From Actinomadura physcomitrii (lineage in GTDB: Bacteria; Actinomycetota; Actinomycetes; Streptosporangiales; Streptosporangiaceae): a DNA stretch of 54,609 nt. The translations under genes were made by a program, and so were the position numbers. Numbering within the stretch: the stretch's first letter is position 1; the number at the start of each line of letters is the position of its first letter. Below, piece by piece: positions 51,963-54,609 of this stretch. The notes beneath the pieces were generated by a model, which was given only the letters and a program-made list of their open reading frames with translations, ran no database searches and was not told the origin of the DNA. Location of the stretch: NCBI RefSeq assembly GCF_008923205.2, contig NZ_WBMS02000061.1:1-54609 (forward strand), written 5' to 3'.

Positions 51963-53392
51963 CCGGCGACCCCGATCTGGCCTCCCTCATCGGCGGGAAA
52001 TGGACGCACGGCAGCGGCTCGAGATCCGTGACCGTGGTGAATCCCGCCACCGGAGGCGACCTCGGAGAACTGCCGCTCCTCACCGAGAACGACCTCGACC
52101 TCGCGCTGGACGCGGCGGACGCCGCCTTCGCGGGCTGGCGTGCCACGCCGCCGCTCCGGCGCGCCGAGATTCTGCGGGATGCCGCCGGGCTCGTCCGCGA
52201 GCGGTCGGAGACCATCGCCGCCGCCGTCTCCCGCGAACTCGGCAAGCCGCTGCGGGAGTCGAGGGCGGAAGCGCGGACCGCCGCGGAGCACATCGAATGG
52301 GCCGCCGAGGAGGGACGGCGCGCCTATGGCCGCGTCATCCCAGGCCGGAGTCCCGGCGTCCACGCGAGCACTCGGGTCGAACCCCTCGGGCCCATCGCCG
52401 GCTTCGCGCCGTGGAACGCACCCGCGATCACATCCGCCCGCAAGATCGGCGGCGCGCTCGCCGCCGGGTGCACGATCGTGCTCAAGCCCGCCGAGGAGAC
52501 CCCCACCGCGGCACTGCACCTGGGGCAGGCCTTCATCGACGCCGGGCTGCCGCCCGGCGTGCTCAACATCGTTTTCGGCGATCCCGCCCAGGTGAGCGCG
52601 CGGCTTCTCGGCTCTTCCCTGACGAAGGGGGCCACCTTCACCGGTTCGACCGCGGTCGGCAAACTCCTGCTGGCCCAAGGAGCGGCCACGGTGACGGCCA
52701 TGACCATGGAGCTGGGCGGCTATGCACCGGTCTTCGTGCTGCCCGACGCCGACCCCGTCGCGGTCGCCGACACCGCCGTGACCGCGGCGATGCGGAACTC
52801 CGGCCAGGTCTGCACCTCCCCCAGCCGCTTCTACGTCCACGCGGACCTGCACGAGCGGTTCGTCGCGAGATTCGCCGAACGGGCCGAGGCGATGCGGCTG
52901 GGCGACCCCTTCGACGAAGAGGTCCAGATGGGGCCGGTCGCCACCGCGGCACGGCTGCGGTCCATGGCGCGGCTGACCCATGACGCCCGGGACCGGAACG
53001 TCACGATCGCGGCCGGCGGGACCGCCGTCGACCGGCCGGGCTTCTTCTGGCGCCCCACTCTCCTCGCCGGCGTGGACGACGACGCGGAGATCGCCAATGT
53101 CGAGCCGTTCGGCCCGATGGCGGCGACGACGCCCTACACCGACCTCGACGCCGCGATCAGGTCCGCCAACCGGCTGCCCTTCGGCCTGGCCGCCTACGTC
53201 TGGTCGACCGACCTGCGGTCGGTGCGTCGGATCACCGACGAACTCGACGCGGGGTCGGTATCGGTGAACCATTGGCAGGCCTCGCTTCCGGAGACTCCCT
53301 TCGGAGGGTTCGGCGAGAGCGGACTCGGCTCCGAAGGGGGCGTCGAAGGGCTGCGGGCCTTCCAGCGCATCAAGTACGTCAGCCAGGCATGA
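51959..53392 (+). CDS. NAD(P)-dependent aldehyde dehydrogenase
   Basis: A 477-residue ALDH-superfamily enzyme. It has FAPWNAPAITSARKIGGALA (about residue 143), KPAEETPTAALHL (cofactor lysine), FTGSTAVGKLLL, the general-base glutamate in TMELGGYAPVFV and the catalytic cysteine in NSGQVCTSPSRF (about 282). VEPFGPMAATTPY and PFGGFGESGLGSEGG complete the pattern. It lacks features of CoA-acylating ALDHs, so it should make the free acid, which the ADP- or AMP-forming ligases can then activate. ATG 51959 overlaps the hydrolase stop codon. Confidence 0.95.
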   Translation: MTGDPDLASLIGGKWTHGSGSRSVTVVNPATGGDLGELPLLTENDLDLALDAADAAFAGWRATPPLRRAEILRDAAGLVRERSETIAAAVSRELGKPLRESRAEARTAAEHIEWAAEEGRRAYGRVIPGRSPGVHASTRVEPLGPIAGFAPWNAPAITSARKIGGALAAGCTIVLKPAEETPTAALHLGQAFIDAGLPPGVLNIVFGDPAQVSARLLGSSLTKGATFTGSTAVGKLLLAQGAATVTAMTMELGGYAPVFVLPDADPVAVADTAVTAAMRNSGQVCTSPSRFYVHADLHERFVARFAERAEAMRLGDPFDEEVQMGPVATAARLRSMARLTHDARDRNVTIAAGGTAVDRPGFFWRPTLLAGVDDDAEIANVEPFGPMAATTPYTDLDAAIRSANRLPFGLAAYVWSTDLRSVRRITDELDAGSVSVNHWQASLPETPFGGFGESGLGSEGGVEGLRAFQRIKYVSQA

Positions 53393-53404
53393 AGCAGGCA
53401 CCCG

Positions 53405-54313
53405 GTGGCCGATCAGTCTGAGGAGAAGACCCTGCCCGCAACAGAGCCGACCATGGCCGCAGCCGTGAGGTACGACCTGATCGAGGACGTCGCCGTCCTC
53501 ACACTCGACCGGCCGCCCGTCAATGCCAGTTCGGCCGGTCTCCGCAGGCAGCTGGCCGCCGGTCTGGATCGGGCGGCCGCCTCCGCCGCCGTCGGGGTCG
53601 TCATCATGGGCGCCCATGACACCTTCATCGCGGGCTCCGACCTGACCGAGTTCGACGAGGAAGTCCTACCGGAGCCTCAACTCCCCGCCGTCATCAGAAC
53701 CATCGAGGCCCTGCCGGTGCCCGTCGTCGCGGCACTCGACGGACACGCCCTCGGAGGCGGGCTCGAACTGGCCCTCGCGTGCGACGCGCGCGTGGCCACG
53801 GCACGGGTCGTCCTCGGTCTTCCCGAGGTCACCCTCGGTATGGTCCCCGGAGCCGGCGGGACGCAACGCCTGCCACGTGCGATCGGGCGGGCGGCCGCGC
53901 TCGACATGATCGTCTGCGATTCCCGGTGCGACGGCGTGACCGCCCGCGAGCGGGGACTGGTCGACGAGATCGCGGAGCCTGCGGACCTGCTCTCCCGAGC
54001 CTGTGCTCGTTCGCAGGTCATCGGCAAGCGCGCGCTGCTTCGAGAGCCCGTGCCGGCGGATCCGAGGGACGTGCTGTCCGACGCCGTCGCCCGCGCGACC
54101 GCAGTGACCCGGATCCACCCGAACGCGGGGGAAGCGATCCGACTCGTCCAGTGCGCCGGATCGGGCGACGCCGACACGATGCTCGAGGACGAGCGGGCGA
54201 CGTTCCAGCGCTTGCGGCTCTCCGATGAGGCCCGCACGTTGCGCGAACGCTTCTTCGCTGAACGGCGAGCCGCCCGCCGCCTGAGGGAGAACTGCCCGGC
54301 TCGACGACCGTGA
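53405..54313 (+). CDS. Enoyl-CoA hydratase-like protein with FadB-type linker
   Basis: A 302-residue protein from GTG 53405. The crotonase domain has LTLDRPPVNASSA, IAGSDLTEFD, GHALGGGLELALACDARV and the catalytic glutamate in LPEVTLGMVPGAGGTQRLPR. From about residue 235 on (HPNAGEAIRLVQCAGSG, DERATFQRLRLSDEARTLRE, FFAERRAARRL) the sequence matches the connector that, in FadB/FadJ enzymes, leads into the 3-hydroxyacyl-CoA dehydrogenase. The protein stops there, so that second half is absent. It is last in the operon and converges on the XdhC-like gene. Confidence 0.9.
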   Translation: MADQSEEKTLPATEPTMAAAVRYDLIEDVAVLTLDRPPVNASSAGLRRQLAAGLDRAAASAAVGVVIMGAHDTFIAGSDLTEFDEEVLPEPQLPAVIRTIEALPVPVVAALDGHALGGGLELALACDARVATARVVLGLPEVTLGMVPGAGGTQRLPRAIGRAAALDMIVCDSRCDGVTARERGLVDEIAEPADLLSRACARSQVIGKRALLREPVPADPRDVLSDAVARATAVTRIHPNAGEAIRLVQCAGSGDADTMLEDERATFQRLRLSDEARTLRERFFAERRAARRLRENCPARRP

Positions 54314-54361
54314 CACCGAATCGGGCGACCTTAGCGGTCATCCGCCGAGGGTAGCCCGCGG

Positions 54362-54609
54362 CTAGCCGCCGGCGTGGATCCGGCCGCTGGTGTCGGTGAG
54401 CGGCCGGCCCGACCCGCCCCAGCGCAGCTGCACCAGCTCCGCCGCGATCGACACCGCGGTCTCCTCCGGCGTCCGCGCGCCCAGGTCCAGCCCGATCGGC
54501 GAGCGCAGCCGCGCCAGCTCGGCGCCGGTGAGGCCGGCCTCGCGGAGCCGGGCGAGCCGGTCGTCGTGGGTGCGCCGCGACCCCATCGCGCCGACGTACC
54601 CGGCGCGTG
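54362..54609 (-). CDS. XdhC/CoxI-family protein, C-terminal part (cut by window end)
   Basis: The frame enters from the right edge and stops at 54362. The visible 81 residues include YVGAMGSRRTHDDRLARL, LRSPIGLDLGARTPEETAVS and LRWGGSGRPL. This is the C-terminal Rossmann-like domain of XdhC/CoxI proteins, which insert or protect the molybdenum cofactor of xanthine dehydrogenase or CO-dehydrogenase-type enzymes. The N-terminal part and any hydroxylase genes lie outside. It is not obviously linked to the converging acyl-CoA operon. Confidence 0.88.
   Translation of the reverse strand, partial: RAGYVGAMGSRRTHDDRLARLREAGLTGAELARLRSPIGLDLGARTPEETAVSIAAELVQLRWGGSGRPLTDTSGRIHAGG

Noticed and set aside
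1..54609. CRISPR array or other short regular tandem repeats
   Set aside because: No regularly spaced identical repeats were seen on reading through the window.

Overview
The window is high-GC DNA with GTG/TTG starts, AAGGAGG-type ribosome binding sites, LLM/F420-type oxidoreductases, CvnA- and DUF2613-like genes and many acyl-CoA enzymes. This points to an actinomycete, possibly of the Actinomadura/Thermomonosporaceae type; the genus is inference.

Left block (1-23.7 kb): a dense lipid or cyclic-compound catabolic island. It holds the tail of an acyl-CoA dehydrogenase, DoxX, a crotonase and acyl-CoA ligase, an operon of LLM oxidoreductase, sugar-isomerase-like protein and aldo/keto reductase, and a limonene-monooxygenase-like flavoprotein. 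These are followed by an acyl-CoA ligase/P450/GMC oxidoreductase operon (GMC frameshifted), an amidohydrolase divergent from a Zn-ribbon protein/thiolase/B12-type mutase operon, a pair of acyl-CoA dehydrogenases, a Baeyer-Villiger monooxygenase overlapping a GDXG-type hydrolase, and a frameshifted PucR-type regulator. Seven promoter regions in this block share a 16-17 bp element of the form ATCCTG-N4-CAGGAT, which suggests one regulon. The enzymes together suit hydroxylation, ketone-to-lactone oxidation, lactone opening, CoA activation, beta-oxidation and carbon-skeleton rearrangement.

Middle block (23.9-34.4 kb): a decayed, mobile zone. An amidase and a thiolase are broken by seven frame changes and joined by a deletion, and run into an enoyl-CoA hydratase. 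An ISAs1-type insertion sequence follows, then a dead tyrosine integrase with a nonsense codon and a frameshift. Two copies of the 3' half of a tRNA-Val(CAC) gene act as att-like scars. Between them lie a truncated CvnA-like sensor, a 41-residue DUF2613-like membrane peptide, and a methyltransferase fused out of frame to a ricin-type lectin tail.

Right-centre block (35-42.7 kb): an esterase, two paralogous TetR regulators flanking an SDR/MaoC-remnant/metallo-beta-lactamase group, and a LysE exporter divergent from an Lrp/AsnC regulator.

Right block (43-54.6 kb): a second catabolic locus. A tandem FadR-type regulator, an aldo/keto reductase and an SDR are followed by a GntR regulator divergent from a six-gene coupled operon: acyl-CoA dehydrogenase, ADP-forming acyl-CoA ligase, SCP2-like protein, alpha/beta hydrolase, aldehyde dehydrogenase and crotonase. 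The window ends inside an XdhC-like gene.
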